Positions 23,747 through 32,802 of a stretch of DNA of 46,899 nt are shown here, one piece after another. The first letter of the stretch is position 1; the number at the start of each line of letters is the position of its first letter. Source of the stretch: Porticoccus sp. W117 (lineage in GTDB: Bacteria; Pseudomonadota; Gammaproteobacteria; Pseudomonadales; Porticoccaceae). The stretch lies in contig NZ_JATAAF010000021.1 in assembly GCF_030341905.1 (NCBI RefSeq), positions 1 to 46,899 on the forward strand. The letters are read 5' to 3'. The notes under the pieces are model-generated. The model did no database searches. It was given only the letters and a program-made list of their open reading frames with translations, and had not been told where the DNA came from. Both the position numbers and the translations under genes were made by a program.

Positions 23747-25753
23747 TCACCCAAACAACGCCTTCAAATCATCCAGAGATTTCTTACCCTTCTCACGATT
23801 TCTATCCGGGTCGTTATCCCCAAAGCCCTCCCGCTCGATATCCGCCTGGGGTAATTCGTCGAGGAAGCGGCTAGGAGTGGTCTCGATAATTTCACCGTAC
23901 TGCTTACGCTTACCCGCCAGAGTCATGGTCAGGGTTTGCCGGGCGCGGGTGATGGCTACGTAGGCCAGGCGGCGTTCTTCTTCGATGTTGTCTTCGTCGA
24001 TGCTGGTGCGGTGGGGCAGTAAATCTTCTTCCATACCGATGACAAACACGTGGGGAAATTCCAGCCCCTTGGAGGCATGCATGGTCATCAGTTGCACTTT
24101 GTCGTCAGCGTCCTCCTCTTCCTGACGATCGAGCATATCTCGCAGAATCAGTTTGCTGATGGCACTTTCCAGGGGGTTGGCGGATTCTTCTTCACGCTCC
24201 ACCGCATTGGCCAGTTGCTCTACCAGAAACAGCACATTCTTGTAGCGGTTTTCCGCCACCTTGGCGTTGCTGGTGTTGTGGTGCAGCCAGCCTTCGTAAT
24301 CGATATCGTCGATCATCTCCTTCACGGCCGCCACCGGGTCGTTGCTCTCGGCGTTGCGCTGTACGCTATCCAACCAGTGTTTAAAGCGCTGCAACCGCTC
24401 CAGGCTCTGAGCGGGCAGGCGCTCTTTCAGACCCAACTCGTCGATGGCATCGTGCATGGAGATATGACGTTCATTGGCATACTCCCCCAGTTTTTCCAGG
24501 GTAGAGGCGCCAATCTGGCGACGCGGCGTGTTGATAATGCGTAGAAAAGCATTGTCGTCGTCCGGGTTCACCAGCAGCCGCAGGTAGGCCATGATGTCTT
24601 TGATTTCGGTGCGGGCAAAAAACGAGGTACCGCCACTTAGGTGATAGGGAATGCCGGCCGCCTGCAGCTTTAATTCCAGAATACGCGACTGGAAATTGCC
24701 CCGGTAAAGCACGGCAAAGTCCTTGAAATGGCATTTGCGATGAATGCGCTGGGAAAGAATTTCGTTGGCCACCCGCTCGCATTCTGTTTCCTCATTGCCA
24801 CAGCGAATCAGGCGCATGGGTTCGCCAAAGCCCAGCTCACTCCACAGGGTTTTTTCGTACACGTGGGGGTTGTTGGCTATCAGGCAGTTGGCGGCTTTGA
24901 GTATGCGTGCGGTGGAGCGGTAATTCTGTTCCAGTTTGATCAACTTCAGCGTGGGGTAATCCTCCCCCAGTTTTACCAGGTTTTCCGGGCGAGCACCGCG
25001 CCAAGCATAGATGGACTGATCGTCGTCCCCCACCACGGTAAGGCCACCGCGATCCCCCACCAGCTGTTGCACCAGCTCGTACTGAGCCATATTGGTGTCC
25101 TGGTATTCGTCCACCAGTAAATAGCGAATTTGCCGCTGCCACTTTTGCAGGATGTCCGGATGGTCGCGAAACAGCTGTGCGGGAATCAGAATCAGATCGT
25201 CAAAATCCACCGAGTTGTAAGCCCGCAACGCCTGAGTGTAACGCTGGTAAAGCATGGCCAGGGTTTGCTCACCGGAGCTCTGGGCTTTTGACATGGCCAT
25301 TTGTGGGCACAGCAGATTGTTCTTCCAATCGGAAATCTGGTGCTGAACCAAATCCACATGATCACCATCCAGTTGCGATTCACGCAGCATCAAATCTTTG
25401 AGAAGTGCTTTGGTGTCTTCCTGATCGAGAATGGAAAAGCCATTTTTAAAGCCGAGAGTGCGGATTTCCCGGCGGATAATATTCAGCCCCAGATTGTGGA
25501 AAGTAGACACAGTCAGGCCGTGACTGGCCTTGCCCTGTACCAGCTTGCCCACCCGCTCTTTCATCTCCCGCGCCGCTTTATTGGTAAAGGTCACTGCAGC
25601 GATATGGCGGGCGCTGTAGTTACACTGCTCAATCAGGTAGGCGATCTTGCGGGTAATCACACTGGTTTTGCCGGAACCTGCCCCCGCCAGCACCAGCAGC
25701 GGGCCGTCGATGTAGTGCACGGCTTTGTGTTGTTGGGGGTTAAGTTGATTCAC
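23747..25753 (-). CDS. rep: ATP-dependent DNA helicase Rep
   Basis: A 668-residue superfamily 1A helicase, close to the usual Rep length. Visible motifs: Q-motif LNPQQHKAV, Walker A AGAGSGKT at 23-30, motif Ia TFTNKAAREMKER, motif II VDEYQDTN, motif III GDDDQSIYAWRGA, motif IV EQNYRS, motif V TMHASKGLEFPHV and motif VI VAITRAR. Rep moves 3' to 5' and clears proteins ahead of replication forks. The start is a GTG at 25751-25753. The pattern LDDLKALFG at the end is typical of Rep rather than UvrD or PcrA. Divergent from the pseudouridine synthase gene. Confidence 0.95.
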   Translation of the reverse strand: MNQLNPQQHKAVHYIDGPLLVLAGAGSGKTSVITRKIAYLIEQCNYSARHIAAVTFTNKAAREMKERVGKLVQGKASHGLTVSTFHNLGLNIIRREIRTLGFKNGFSILDQEDTKALLKDLMLRESQLDGDHVDLVQHQISDWKNNLLCPQMAMSKAQSSGEQTLAMLYQRYTQALRAYNSVDFDDLILIPAQLFRDHPDILQKWQRQIRYLLVDEYQDTNMAQYELVQQLVGDRGGLTVVGDDDQSIYAWRGARPENLVKLGEDYPTLKLIKLEQNYRSTARILKAANCLIANNPHVYEKTLWSELGFGEPMRLIRCGNEETECERVANEILSQRIHRKCHFKDFAVLYRGNFQSRILELKLQAAGIPYHLSGGTSFFARTEIKDIMAYLRLLVNPDDDNAFLRIINTPRRQIGASTLEKLGEYANERHISMHDAIDELGLKERLPAQSLERLQRFKHWLDSVQRNAESNDPVAAVKEMIDDIDYEGWLHHNTSNAKVAENRYKNVLFLVEQLANAVEREEESANPLESAISKLILRDMLDRQEEEDADDKVQLMTMHASKGLEFPHVFVIGMEEDLLPHRTSIDEDNIEEERRLAYVAITRARQTLTMTLAGKRKQYGEIIETTPSRFLDELPQADIEREGFGDNDPDRNREKGKKSLDDLKALFG

Positions 25754-25818
25754 CAGGGGGCGTTCTCAGCGAAAAAGCAGGGGGCATTCTACATAAGGCG
25801 CAAGATATAATCCCGCTT

Positions 25819-26646
25819 ATGAGTGACCGCTTTGAACTGCACCTGGATATTACCGACACCAGCGACCCGGTATCGCTGCTGGCCGGTGCCTGCGACCTCT
25901 CCAAACAGCGTATCAAACAGGTGATGCAGAAAGGCGCCGTATGGTTGACTCGCGGCAAGCAGACCAAGCGCCTGCGGCGGCACAGCAAACCGTTGCAGCC
26001 GGGGCAGCAGTTGCATATGTACTACGATGCCAAGGTGCTGGAACAGCAGCCTCCACAGCCCCTGCTGATTGTAGATGAAGGTGACTACAGCTTATGGCAC
26101 AAGCCTCGCGGGGTACTGTCTCAGGGTTCAAAATGGAGTGACCATTGCACCATCAACCGCCTGGTGGAGCAGCAACTGCAACACCAACGTCCGGCGCAGA
26201 TTATTCACCGCCTGGATCGTGCTGCCAGCGGCCTGATACTGATTGGCCACAGCCGCACCGCAACCGCCGCACTGGCAAAACTGTTTGAACAGCGCCAGCT
26301 GAACAAGCGCTACCGGGTGGTTGTCAGCGGCCAGTTTGCCGCGAATGAACAAACTATCTCAGATCCCATCGATGGCCGCCACGCCACCAGCCATGTACAC
26401 CACCTGGCGTATAACCCAAGCAATGATCGTTCTCTGCTGGAAGTGAAAATAGAAACCGGCCGCAAGCACCAGATTCGCCGCCATCTGGCAGGCATCGGCT
26501 TTCCGGTGGTGGGAGATCGATTATATGGCGAGGGAGAGCCAGAACAGGATTTGCAGCTGACCGCTGCGCAGCTGGCCTTTACCTGCCCACTGAGCGGCGA
26601 GCCGCGCCACTATCAGCTACCAAAAGAGTTTCTACCGCATTTTTGA
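25819..26646 (+). CDS. RluA-family pseudouridine synthase
   Basis: A 275-residue protein with the RluA catalytic motif HRLDRAASGL (Asp133 as nucleophile), preceded by YSLWHKPRGVLSQ and followed by KRYRVVV and TGRKHQIRRHLAGIGFPVVGDRLYG. It isomerises uridine in rRNA or tRNA. The N-terminal 70 residues look like a degenerate S4-like segment (LSKQRIKQVMQKGAVWL). It does not fit RluC or RluD closely, and the exact target cannot be read. The ATG is 19 bp after the palindromic leader of the divergent rep gene. It is followed by a large palindromic element. Confidence 0.87.
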   Translation: MSDRFELHLDITDTSDPVSLLAGACDLSKQRIKQVMQKGAVWLTRGKQTKRLRRHSKPLQPGQQLHMYYDAKVLEQQPPQPLLIVDEGDYSLWHKPRGVLSQGSKWSDHCTINRLVEQQLQHQRPAQIIHRLDRAASGLILIGHSRTATAALAKLFEQRQLNKRYRVVVSGQFAANEQTISDPIDGRHATSHVHHLAYNPSNDRSLLEVKIETGRKHQIRRHLAGIGFPVVGDRLYGEGEPEQDLQLTAAQLAFTCPLSGEPRHYQLPKEFLPHF

Positions 26647-26655
26647 TGGCTTTTA

Positions 26656-26815
26656 CCTGAATCCGTGATTTCAGAGTGGATGCAGAGCGTAAAATATTGG
26701 TTTCACAGTGGAATTGAAAAATCTTAGCTTCACCCGTCGGTTAAGTGGGTATTTTTCAAACCGCTGTGGAATCAAGAGTTTGCGCTATGCGCTGCTCTGG
26801 AGTCACGGATTCAGG
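26656..26815. repeat. 160-bp imperfect palindromic element
   Basis: CCTGAATCCGTGA at 26656-26668 is inverted at 26803-26815. Pairing continues inward with interruptions (CAGAG..., GTTTCACAGTGG / CCGCTGTGGAATC, GAAAAATC/ATTTTTC), so nearly the whole element can fold into one long hairpin. No coding capacity is evident. It lies between the pseudouridine synthase gene and the first small-RNA-like element. Confidence 0.7.
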
Positions 26816-26835
26816 TTTTACCCATCTTTACAGTA

Positions 26836-26986
26836 GCACCACCCAACTTTACGTTGACCTTCTCCATAATGGCAACCATCAAACAGCAACACCCCCCTCG
26901 TTACTGTTTTGACTACCCCCTTGATAGAACACTTTTTAGTGTATTTTTTAGCCCCGCTCCCCCAGCGGGGCTTTTTTTTGGCTGTT
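26836..26986 (+). ncRNA. Putative C-rich-loop small RNA element, copy 1
   Basis: The first 92 bp (26836-26927) are identical, inverted, to 29452-29543. A CATAAT (possible -10) lies at about 26865-26870, so a transcript might start near 26875. Folding by eye gives hairpin 1 (26879-26886 with 26904-26912, one bulge; 17-nt loop with CCCCCC), a CTACCCCC linker, a variable 5-bp hairpin (ACACT/AGTGT, 26929-26942), and a terminator stem GCCCCGCT/AGCGGGGC with a CCCCC loop and eight Ts (26951-26979). It is convergent with rhlE. I do not recognise a known RNA family. Transcription is inferred, not shown. Confidence 0.6.
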
Positions 26987-27020
26987 CTATTTACCCGGCA
27001 GTATCAGTTACTCGACAGTG

Positions 27021-28301
27021 TCAGACATTCCCTGAACCGCGCCGGGATCTATTGCGACTCTGCCGATTTTTATTCTGGCCGTCGCCCTTGCGGTTATTAC
27101 CGCCACCTTGGCTGCGGCGCTGGCCACGGGGCTGTGGCGCCGGTTTGGCGGCCAGCTCCTCTGGAGTTTCCTGACGGTAACCGGGCAATGCTTCGCTGGG
27201 AATCTTGCGCTTCAGCAGGCGCTCAATCCCTTTCAGCAATTTGTTTTCTTCCGCAGACACCAGAGAGATCGCCTGGCCTTCGGCACCGGCACGGCCAGTG
27301 CGACCAATGCGGTGAACGTAGTCCTCCGCCACATTGGGCAGTTCAAAATTGACCACGTGGGGCAGTTTGTCGATATCGATACCACGGGCAGCGATATCCG
27401 TGGCCACCAGTGTACGCACCTTGCTTTCCTTAAAACCCGCCAATGCCGCCGTGCGGGCGTTCTGGCTTTTGTTACCGTGGATGGCCGCTGCCGTAATACC
27501 ATCGCTTTCCAGTTGCTTGGCCAGACGGTTGGCGCCGTGTTTGGTGCGGGTAAACACCAATACCTGTGACCAGTTGCCCTCGCCAATCAGCTGCGACAAC
27601 AGCGCCCGCTTTTGCTTTTGCGCCACCGGGTAAACCAGCTGACTTACAGTTTCCGCGGCGGTATTGCGCCGCGCCACTTCCACTTCGGCGGGGTTGTTTA
27701 AAATGCCGTCTGCCAGCTGTTTGATTTCCCGGGAGTAGGTGGCGGAAAACAGCAGGTTCTGGCGTTTGCCCGGCAGCAATTTCAGCACCCGGCGAATATC
27801 GTGGATAAAACCCATGTCCAGCATGCGATCCGCTTCGTCCAGCACCAGTATCTCTACCCCGGATAAATCCAGCGTCTTCTGTCCAGCGTGATCCAGCAAG
27901 CGCCCCGGTGTGGCCACCAGAATATCCACACCCCGGCGCAGGCGTTGAATCTGCGGATTGATGTTTACACCGCCAAAAATCACCTGGCTGCGCAACGGCA
28001 ACTCGGCACCGTAATTTTCCACACTCTCGCCCACTTGGGCGGCCAGCTCTCTGGTGGGGGTCAATACCAACGCACGGGGCTTCGCCCCCTTTACCGGCTG
28101 GCCAGTGGTACTTAGGCGCTGCAGCAGTGGCAAGGTAAAGCCGGCGGTTTTACCGGTGCCGGTTTGAGCGCCGGCAAGCACATCCCTGCCTTGCAATATC
28201 ACCGGAATGGCCTGGGCCTGAATGGCGGTGGGTGTGGTGTAACCTTGGGCAGAAATCGCTTTCAGCAGCTCGGCCCGCAGGCCCAGTTGGTCGAAGGTCA
28301 T
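27021..28301 (-). CDS. rhlE: DEAD-box ATP-dependent RNA helicase, RhlE type
   Basis: A 426-residue DEAD-box helicase: Q-motif region [12 protein letters not shown], Walker A AQTGTGKT at 45-52, PTREL, TPGR, DEAD at 155-158, SAT at 186-188, ARGIDI and HRIGRTGR. A basic, Gly/Arg/Asn-rich tail (about 390-426) matches RhlE, which remodels RNA in ribosome assembly and degradosome work. The ATG has AGGAATTC upstream. The gene is divergent from the flavin reductase gene. It ends 34 bp from the small-RNA-like copy 1. Symbol by overall resemblance. Confidence 0.9.
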   Translation of the reverse strand: MTFDQLGLRAELLKAISAQGYTTPTAIQAQAIPVILQGRDVLAGAQTGTGKTAGFTLPLLQRLSTTGQPVKGAKPRALVLTPTRELAAQVGESVENYGAELPLRSQVIFGGVNINPQIQRLRRGVDILVATPGRLLDHAGQKTLDLSGVEILVLDEADRMLDMGFIHDIRRVLKLLPGKRQNLLFSATYSREIKQLADGILNNPAEVEVARRNTAAETVSQLVYPVAQKQKRALLSQLIGEGNWSQVLVFTRTKHGANRLAKQLESDGITAAAIHGNKSQNARTAALAGFKESKVRTLVATDIAARGIDIDKLPHVVNFELPNVAEDYVHRIGRTGRAGAEGQAISLVSAEENKLLKGIERLLKRKIPSEALPGYRQETPEELAAKPAPQPRGQRRSQGGGNNRKGDGQNKNRQSRNRSRRGSGNV

Positions 28302-28502
28302 AAGAATTCCTGGGGAACAGGTACCAGCTCACTAACAGCCGGCCGAGATAGTCTGATACAACGTAACAAGCAAGCGCCGACCGGAGGCGCCCTGAAGGCC
28401 GCGCACGATACAGGGTAGCGGCCGCAATTGATAGCAAAACATCCTTTCTATTCAGAATCTGCCACACAGGATACACTGGCGAAAAAGCCACCGGACACCA
28501 TT

Positions 28503-29117
28503 ATGTACCTGCATTTTGACCAGCTTTCCCCCAGCCAGCGTTACTTCACCATGACCCAGAGCATCCTGCCCCGCCCAATTGCCTGGGTGCTTTCTGACAA
28601 TGGCGATGGCAGCCACAACCTAGCGCCCTTCTCCTACTTTAATGCCGTGTGTTCCGACCCGCCGCTGATCATGCTTTCCATTGGCCACAAGCCCGACGGC
28701 AGCCGTAAAGACACGTTGGTGAATATTCGCGAGCGGGAGCACTTTGTGGTGCATATCCCTCACAGCAAGCAAGCTGCGCAGGTGACCGAAAGTTCACGCA
28801 CCTTGGAACACGGTGTTTCCGAGTTGGATAGCCTGGATATGGCCCTCACTGAGTTTGAGGGCTTTAACCTGCCACGCCTGGCGGAATGCCGTCTGGCCTT
28901 TGCCTGCCAGCGCTACCAGATTCAGGAATTGGGAAACGGCCCACAATTTTTGGTGCTGGGAGAAATCAAACAGCTTTACGCCAGCGACGACGTGGCTACA
29001 GTCAACGACAGTGGCCGACTGACGCTGGACGCCAACGCCATCGACCCGCTTGCCCGCCTGGGCAGTTCCGAATACGGCACACTGGGTAAGGTTATCGATG
29101 TGCCACGCCCCAAGTAG
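28503..29117 (+). CDS. Flavin reductase family protein (split-barrel flavin-binding)
   Basis: A 204-residue protein of the flavin reductase/FMN-binding split-barrel family: YFTMTQSILPRPIAWVLSDN, HNLAPFSYFNAVCSDPPLIM, DTLVNIREREHFVVHI. These motifs bind FMN; some members reduce flavin, others are oxidoreductases of unknown substrate. I start at ATG 28503 rather than 28428 because the added residues are not conserved and the first residues match family starts. The SemiSWEET-like gene follows after 9 bp, so the two form an operon. The intervening region upstream (28302-28502) separates it from rhlE and holds both promoters; none is clear. Confidence 0.87.
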   Translation: MYLHFDQLSPSQRYFTMTQSILPRPIAWVLSDNGDGSHNLAPFSYFNAVCSDPPLIMLSIGHKPDGSRKDTLVNIREREHFVVHIPHSKQAAQVTESSRTLEHGVSELDSLDMALTEFEGFNLPRLAECRLAFACQRYQIQELGNGPQFLVLGEIKQLYASDDVATVNDSGRLTLDANAIDPLARLGSSEYGTLGKVIDVPRPK

Positions 29118-29126
29118 GAAGCACTT

Positions 29127-29393
29127 ATGAACGAGTGGATAGACCTGGTAAAAATTGTCCCCGCCATCGTGTTCCCCGGCGCCGCGCTTATACAGCTGCT
29201 GGCACTCATCAAACAGCGCAGCGCCTCGGGGGTTAGCACCACCACCTGGTGGCTGTTTGCCCTGGCTAATATCTGCCTGTACCTCTACACCGGTAAATTT
29301 ACCGAGCTGGCCGCAATCATTACCTTTCTGGGAACCGCTACCCTCAACGTCGCCGTTGCTATTACTGCCCATCACTTTAATCGACAAAAGTAA
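29127..29393 (+). CDS. SemiSWEET/PQ-loop-like small membrane protein
   Basis: An 88-residue protein with three predicted transmembrane helices and a central SGVSTTTWWLFALANICLYL segment, as in bacterial SemiSWEET sugar transporters that work as dimers of three-helix bundles. The classic PQ motif is not strict here. GTAGGAAG upstream of the ATG is a good ribosome-binding site. Its stop (29391-29393) overlaps the terminator end of small-RNA-like copy 2. Substrate unknown. Confidence 0.72.
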   Translation: MNEWIDLVKIVPAIVFPGAALIQLLALIKQRSASGVSTTTWWLFALANICLYLYTGKFTELAAIITFLGTATLNVAVAITAHHFNRQK

Positions 29394-29543
29394 CAGCCAA
29401 AAAAAAGCCCCACTGGGGGAGCGGGGCGAATGCTTGTCTTTAACAAGTAAGCTATCAAGGGGGTAGTCAAAACAGTAACGAGGGGGGTGTTGCTGTTTGA
29501 TGGTTGCCATTATGGAGAAGGTCAACGTAAAGTTGGGTGGTGC
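29392..29543 (-). ncRNA. Putative C-rich-loop small RNA element, copy 2
   Basis: Inverse copy of the element at 26836-26986: the 92 bp 29452-29543 are identical. The 24-bp variable part differs in sequence but again folds as a hairpin (CTTGT/ACAAG, 29433-29447). The terminator at 29392-29427 differs by one base, giving a G-U pair on this strand but an A-C mismatch on the other, which supports minus-strand transcription. Its T-run faces the end of the SemiSWEET gene. Upstream sequences of the two copies diverge immediately outside the element. Confidence 0.6.
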
Positions 29544-29613
29544 AATTGAAAAGCTGTGTAAAGTTGGCAGGCTGTCTCTATCTTGTGTTACTGAATTGAA
29601 TAAGGGATTTATT

Positions 29614-30018
29614 ATGAAAAAGCTGTATTTATTGCCTATTGCCTGGGTATTTTCAGCGTTCAGTCTTGCGGATAGCAACCAAGCGCAGACAGAGGCAGCG
29701 CTTGCCTGGCTAGCGGTTGTAGATTCGGGGAAGTACGAGGAAAGTTGGCATCAGACCGCACCGTTTTTTCAATCAAAAGTATCATCCGAGCAATGGAAGA
29801 AAGCGGTAGATAACGTTCGCACACCTCTCGGCAAAAGTGTTTCACGAGAAATTATCAGCGCAACTGCTCACACCTCTCTACCCAATGCACCCAAAGGCGA
29901 ATATGTCGTAGTAAAAATTGCTGCACGGTTTGAGAACAAAGAAACCGCCACAGAAACAATTACCGTCACCAAAACCCAAAGTGGCGACTGGCGCGTAGTT
30001 GGCTATTTTATAAAGTAG
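29614..30018 (+). CDS. DUF4019 family secreted protein
   Basis: A 134-residue protein with a signal peptide (MKKLYLLPIAWVFSAFSLAD) followed by DUF4019-like sequence: AALAWLAVVDSGKYEESWHQTAPFFQ, VRTPLGKSVSR, and the closing SGDWRVVGYFIK. Function is unknown; the family has an NTF2/cystatin-like pattern. I start at ATG 29614 with AAGGG upstream; the longer frame runs into the small-RNA-like element. Divergent from copy 2 of that element, so both would share the 70-bp gap. Confidence 0.83.
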   Translation: MKKLYLLPIAWVFSAFSLADSNQAQTEAALAWLAVVDSGKYEESWHQTAPFFQSKVSSEQWKKAVDNVRTPLGKSVSREIISATAHTSLPNAPKGEYVVVKIAARFENKETATETITVTKTQSGDWRVVGYFIK

Positions 30019-30024
30019 CCAAAA

Positions 30025-31578
30025 CTAGCCAATCCGCTCCACCACATGCTCGGCAAAGCCGTAGCCACCTTCCGCATACAGGTTAAACGAAATACAACCC
30101 AGCTTGGTGAGTTCTTCCATATCGTCCGGGAAGCGAGCAATGGCAGCCAGTTGACCGCCGTAGCCCATGGATTTCAGCAATTGGCTGGCATCGTAATTTT
30201 CCGGGTGGTCTGGCAGGCAGAGCATGATTATTTTCAAATTCCCCAGGTCGATACATTCCCAAAAAGCTCGGTCGGTGGCGTCGCCGCAGGCAGCTCGATA
30301 ACCAAGTTCTTTGAGCACTGGCAGGCGTTCCTGGGCAGAATCCACACCCAGTATCTGGTCACCATAAATTTCTTTCAGGTGATCATAGGCACCGCGCCCT
30401 ACCCGGCCCATACCCATCACCAGCATGGTGGCATTACCCAGCTCCACTGGTTGCTCGAACGGAAGGCGTTTTTCTCGTTCAAACAGGTGTTCGCGATACC
30501 GTCTATAGAGTTTGTGAGAACGAGCGTTAAAGGGCACCGCGACAAAAAATGACAGCGCCATGGCGAGGGCAATAATTATCACCCAGTCGCTACTGATTAC
30601 CCCATTATCTGCCGCCAGGAAAGCCACAAAAAGGCCAAATTCGCTGTGATTGTGAAGAGACAGAGACGCAAAAAACGATGTTCGCGCGCGCAGCCGGGTG
30701 GCTACAAAGCTCAAGTAATAAAGCACCGGCTTGGCCGCCGCCAATAAGGCAAGTGCTACGGCCAGCAAGCACATCTCCATAGAGGGCAGACCATTAAGGC
30801 CAATACTGACAAAGAAGCCCACCAGAAACAGCTCTTTGAGGTTCAGCAGAATTTTGCGCAATTCGCTGGTTTTGCTGCAACCACCCAGCAGCACACCAAA
30901 AATCAACGCGCCCAGATCGCCTTTGATATTGAAGTACTCAAATAAACCGTAGCCGCCAAAGGCCAGGCCGATACCGAACAGGGTAAGCAACTCCCCATGT
31001 CCGCAAAGAGCGAACAGGCGATGCAGTACGGGCCGTAGGGGAATCAGTAACAGCAACAGTAACGCCGGCCATTCGGGCAATTTGCCGGTGCTCAGGGCGA
31101 GGAATACCACCGCCACCAAATCCTGAACAATCAGAATGCCAATGGCGATTTTGGCATGCAGGGATGCCCCTTCACCGCGTTCATCAAATACCTTGACCGC
31201 GAACACCGTGCTGGAAAACGACAACGCAAACGCCACTGTCCACAGGGCGCCACCCTCCAGGGCCGACAGTGCCGGCACCAGCGCCAACAACAACATCAGC
31301 GCCAGTGCAAACAGCGGAATCACCACCACCATCACCCCGGCAGCCACACCCCACACCTGCACCGCCGCCAAGTCCCTCAGGTTCAGCTTCAAGCCAATGG
31401 TGAACAGCAACAATGTCACTCCGGCATTGGCAATCTGCTCAATCAGCGGGCCTGGTTCAATGGGCATCTGACTGATGGCAAAACCCGCCACCAGGTAGCC
31501 GAGCATTGGCGGGTAACCCAGTTGGCGAATCAGCAAACCGGCGGCCAGCGCCAGGATAATAATAATGGGGTCGATCAT
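30025..31578 (-). CDS. Cation:proton antiporter, CPA2/KefB type with RCK domain
   Basis: A 517-residue protein. About 12 transmembrane helices (GYLVAGFAISQMPIEPGP, LLLFTIGLKLNLRDL, SFSSTVFAVKVFDERGEG, LTLFGIGLAFGGYG) make a CPA2 exchanger. The C-terminal TrkA-N/RCK domain follows from about residue 385 (LVMGMGRVGRGAYDHL, GVDSAQERLPVLKELG), a nucleotide-binding regulatory module. KefB/KefC and YbaL are the nearest types, exchanging K+ or another cation for H+. No KefG/KefF ancillary subunit is adjacent. Monocistronic, separated from the mod operon by a palindromic repeat. Confidence 0.9.
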   Translation of the reverse strand: MIDPIIIILALAAGLLIRQLGYPPMLGYLVAGFAISQMPIEPGPLIEQIANAGVTLLLFTIGLKLNLRDLAAVQVWGVAAGVMVVVIPLFALALMLLLALVPALSALEGGALWTVAFALSFSSTVFAVKVFDERGEGASLHAKIAIGILIVQDLVAVVFLALSTGKLPEWPALLLLLLIPLRPVLHRLFALCGHGELLTLFGIGLAFGGYGLFEYFNIKGDLGALIFGVLLGGCSKTSELRKILLNLKELFLVGFFVSIGLNGLPSMEMCLLAVALALLAAAKPVLYYLSFVATRLRARTSFFASLSLHNHSEFGLFVAFLAADNGVISSDWVIIIALAMALSFFVAVPFNARSHKLYRRYREHLFEREKRLPFEQPVELGNATMLVMGMGRVGRGAYDHLKEIYGDQILGVDSAQERLPVLKELGYRAACGDATDRAFWECIDLGNLKIIMLCLPDHPENYDASQLLKSMGYGGQLAAIARFPDDMEELTKLGCISFNLYAEGGYGFAEHVVERIG

Positions 31579-31646
31579 GGGTCGGCCTTAGTTTTCGTTA
31601 TCTTTATTTATCGGCATGAGAGGGTAAGTTATTTAAAAATTAATAC

Positions 31647-31734
31647 TGTCATCCTGAGCCGCGAAGCGGCGTGAGGATCTCAGAGTTTGAAAGTTGTGAG
31701 ATCCTCACGGCCACTGCGTGGCCTCAGGATGACA
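31647..31734. repeat. TGTCATCCTGAG palindromic repeat overlapping the 3' end of modC
   Basis: An 88-bp inverted repeat that starts TGTCATCCTGAG and ends CTCAGGATGACA, with an inner GTGAGGATCTC/GAGATCCTCAC stem. Its right half (from GAGATCCTCACGG) is identical to that of the copy at 39365-39454. The right arm supplies the last codons and the stop of modC. Confidence 0.82.
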
Positions 31735-32802
31735 AATCGGATTTAACACTGCCACGCTTTTAACCTGCGCGTACACCTCCATGCCAATTTTAAGCTCAAG
31801 GTCGTCGGCAGACTTCCGGGTGATATGAGAAAGCAACGGCGTGTCGCCAACAGCCAGTTTTACCACAACTTGGGATTCGCCCAGTGGTTGCAACGCCAGC
31901 ACCTGTGCTCGCAGGCAGTTCAACACACTGGTGCGTTGTGGTGTTTGCAGGGCAATACTTACATCCCGGGCCTGAATACGCAGGCGTACACGTTGGCGGC
32001 CACCCAGTAGCCCGGCGACGTTCAGCTGGCCACCGGCAAAAGCCAGTTGGGACAATTGATATTCTATATCCTGGGACTCAACGTGGGCATCAATCACCAC
32101 TTCCGCATCCGCACTTCGCGCTAACGGCAGATCGATCCGTGCCAGCAATTCGCTGGTGGCTCCGCTGGCAATTATACGGCCGCTATCCATGAGCAAAAGA
32201 TGATCCGCCAGCCGAGCCACTTCGTCGGTGGAGTGACTGACGTAGAGAATGGGAATATTCAGCTCCCCAGGCAAACGCTCAAGGTAGGGCAAAATCTCTC
32301 GCTTGCTGGCACCATCCAGTGCCGTCAGGGGCTCGTCCATCAGCAGTAGTTGCGGGCTGGTAAGCAGAGCGCGGGCAATGGCAACTCGTTGGCGTTCACC
32401 GCCAGACAAATCTGCCACACTGCGAGTCAATAGCGGCTCTACCCCTAACAGCTCAACGGACTCATCAAACCGGACGCGCTGTTTATCCACAGAAGTACGG
32501 CGCAAACCAAATTCCAGATTACCCTGCACAGTCAGGTGCGGTAACAAACTCGGTTCTTGAAACACATAACCCAGCAGGCGCTTGTGGGTGTGCAGGCAAA
32601 AACCCGGCTTTTGCCAGTGGCTACCCGCTATCTGGCAATGGCCTTCGGCCTGTGGTTCCAGCCCGGCAACAGCACGTAACAAGGTGGTTTTGCCGCAACC
32701 GGAAGGGCCGAATAGTGCGCTGACTCCGTGGCTCGGAGCAACAAACTCCGCATCCAGCGCAAACTGGCCTTTACGCACAGCCAATTTGATATCCAGCGTC
32801 AT
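31705..32802 (-). CDS. modC: Molybdate ABC transporter ATP-binding protein ModC
   Basis: A 365-residue ABC ATPase: Walker A GPSGCGKT at 32-39, Q-loop [11 protein letters not shown], signature LSGGERQR at 131-138, Walker [13 protein letters not shown], then a C-terminal TOBE/Mop region ([15 protein letters not shown]) that distinguishes ModC from other importers. It drives molybdate uptake with ModB and ModA. The last residues, [10 protein letters not shown], are read from an intergenic repeat that supplies the stop, so the native C-terminus has been altered. The start overlaps modB by 4 bp. Confidence 0.93.
   Translation of the reverse strand: MTLDIKLAVRKGQFALDAEFVAPSHGVSALFGPSGCGKTTLLRAVAGLEPQAEGHCQIAGSHWQKPGFCLHTHKRLLGYVFQEPSLLPHLTVQGNLEFGLRRTSVDKQRVRFDESVELLGVEPLLTRSVADLSGGERQRVAIARALLTSPQLLLMDEPLTALDGASKREILPYLERLPGELNIPILYVSHSTDEVARLADHLLLMDSGRIIASGATSELLARIDLPLARSADAEVVIDAHVESQDIEYQLSQLAFAGGQLNVAGLLGGRQRVRLRIQARDVSIALQTPQRTSVLNCLRAQVLALQPLGESQVVVKLAVGDTPLLSHITRKSADDLELKIGMEVYAQVKSVAVLNPICHPEATQWP

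Noticed and set aside
29497-29613. N-terminal extension of the DUF4019 protein (MMVAIMEKVNVKLGG...)
   Set aside because: It is the antisense of the duplicated small-RNA-like element and precedes a full signal peptide with its own start and ribosome-binding site.
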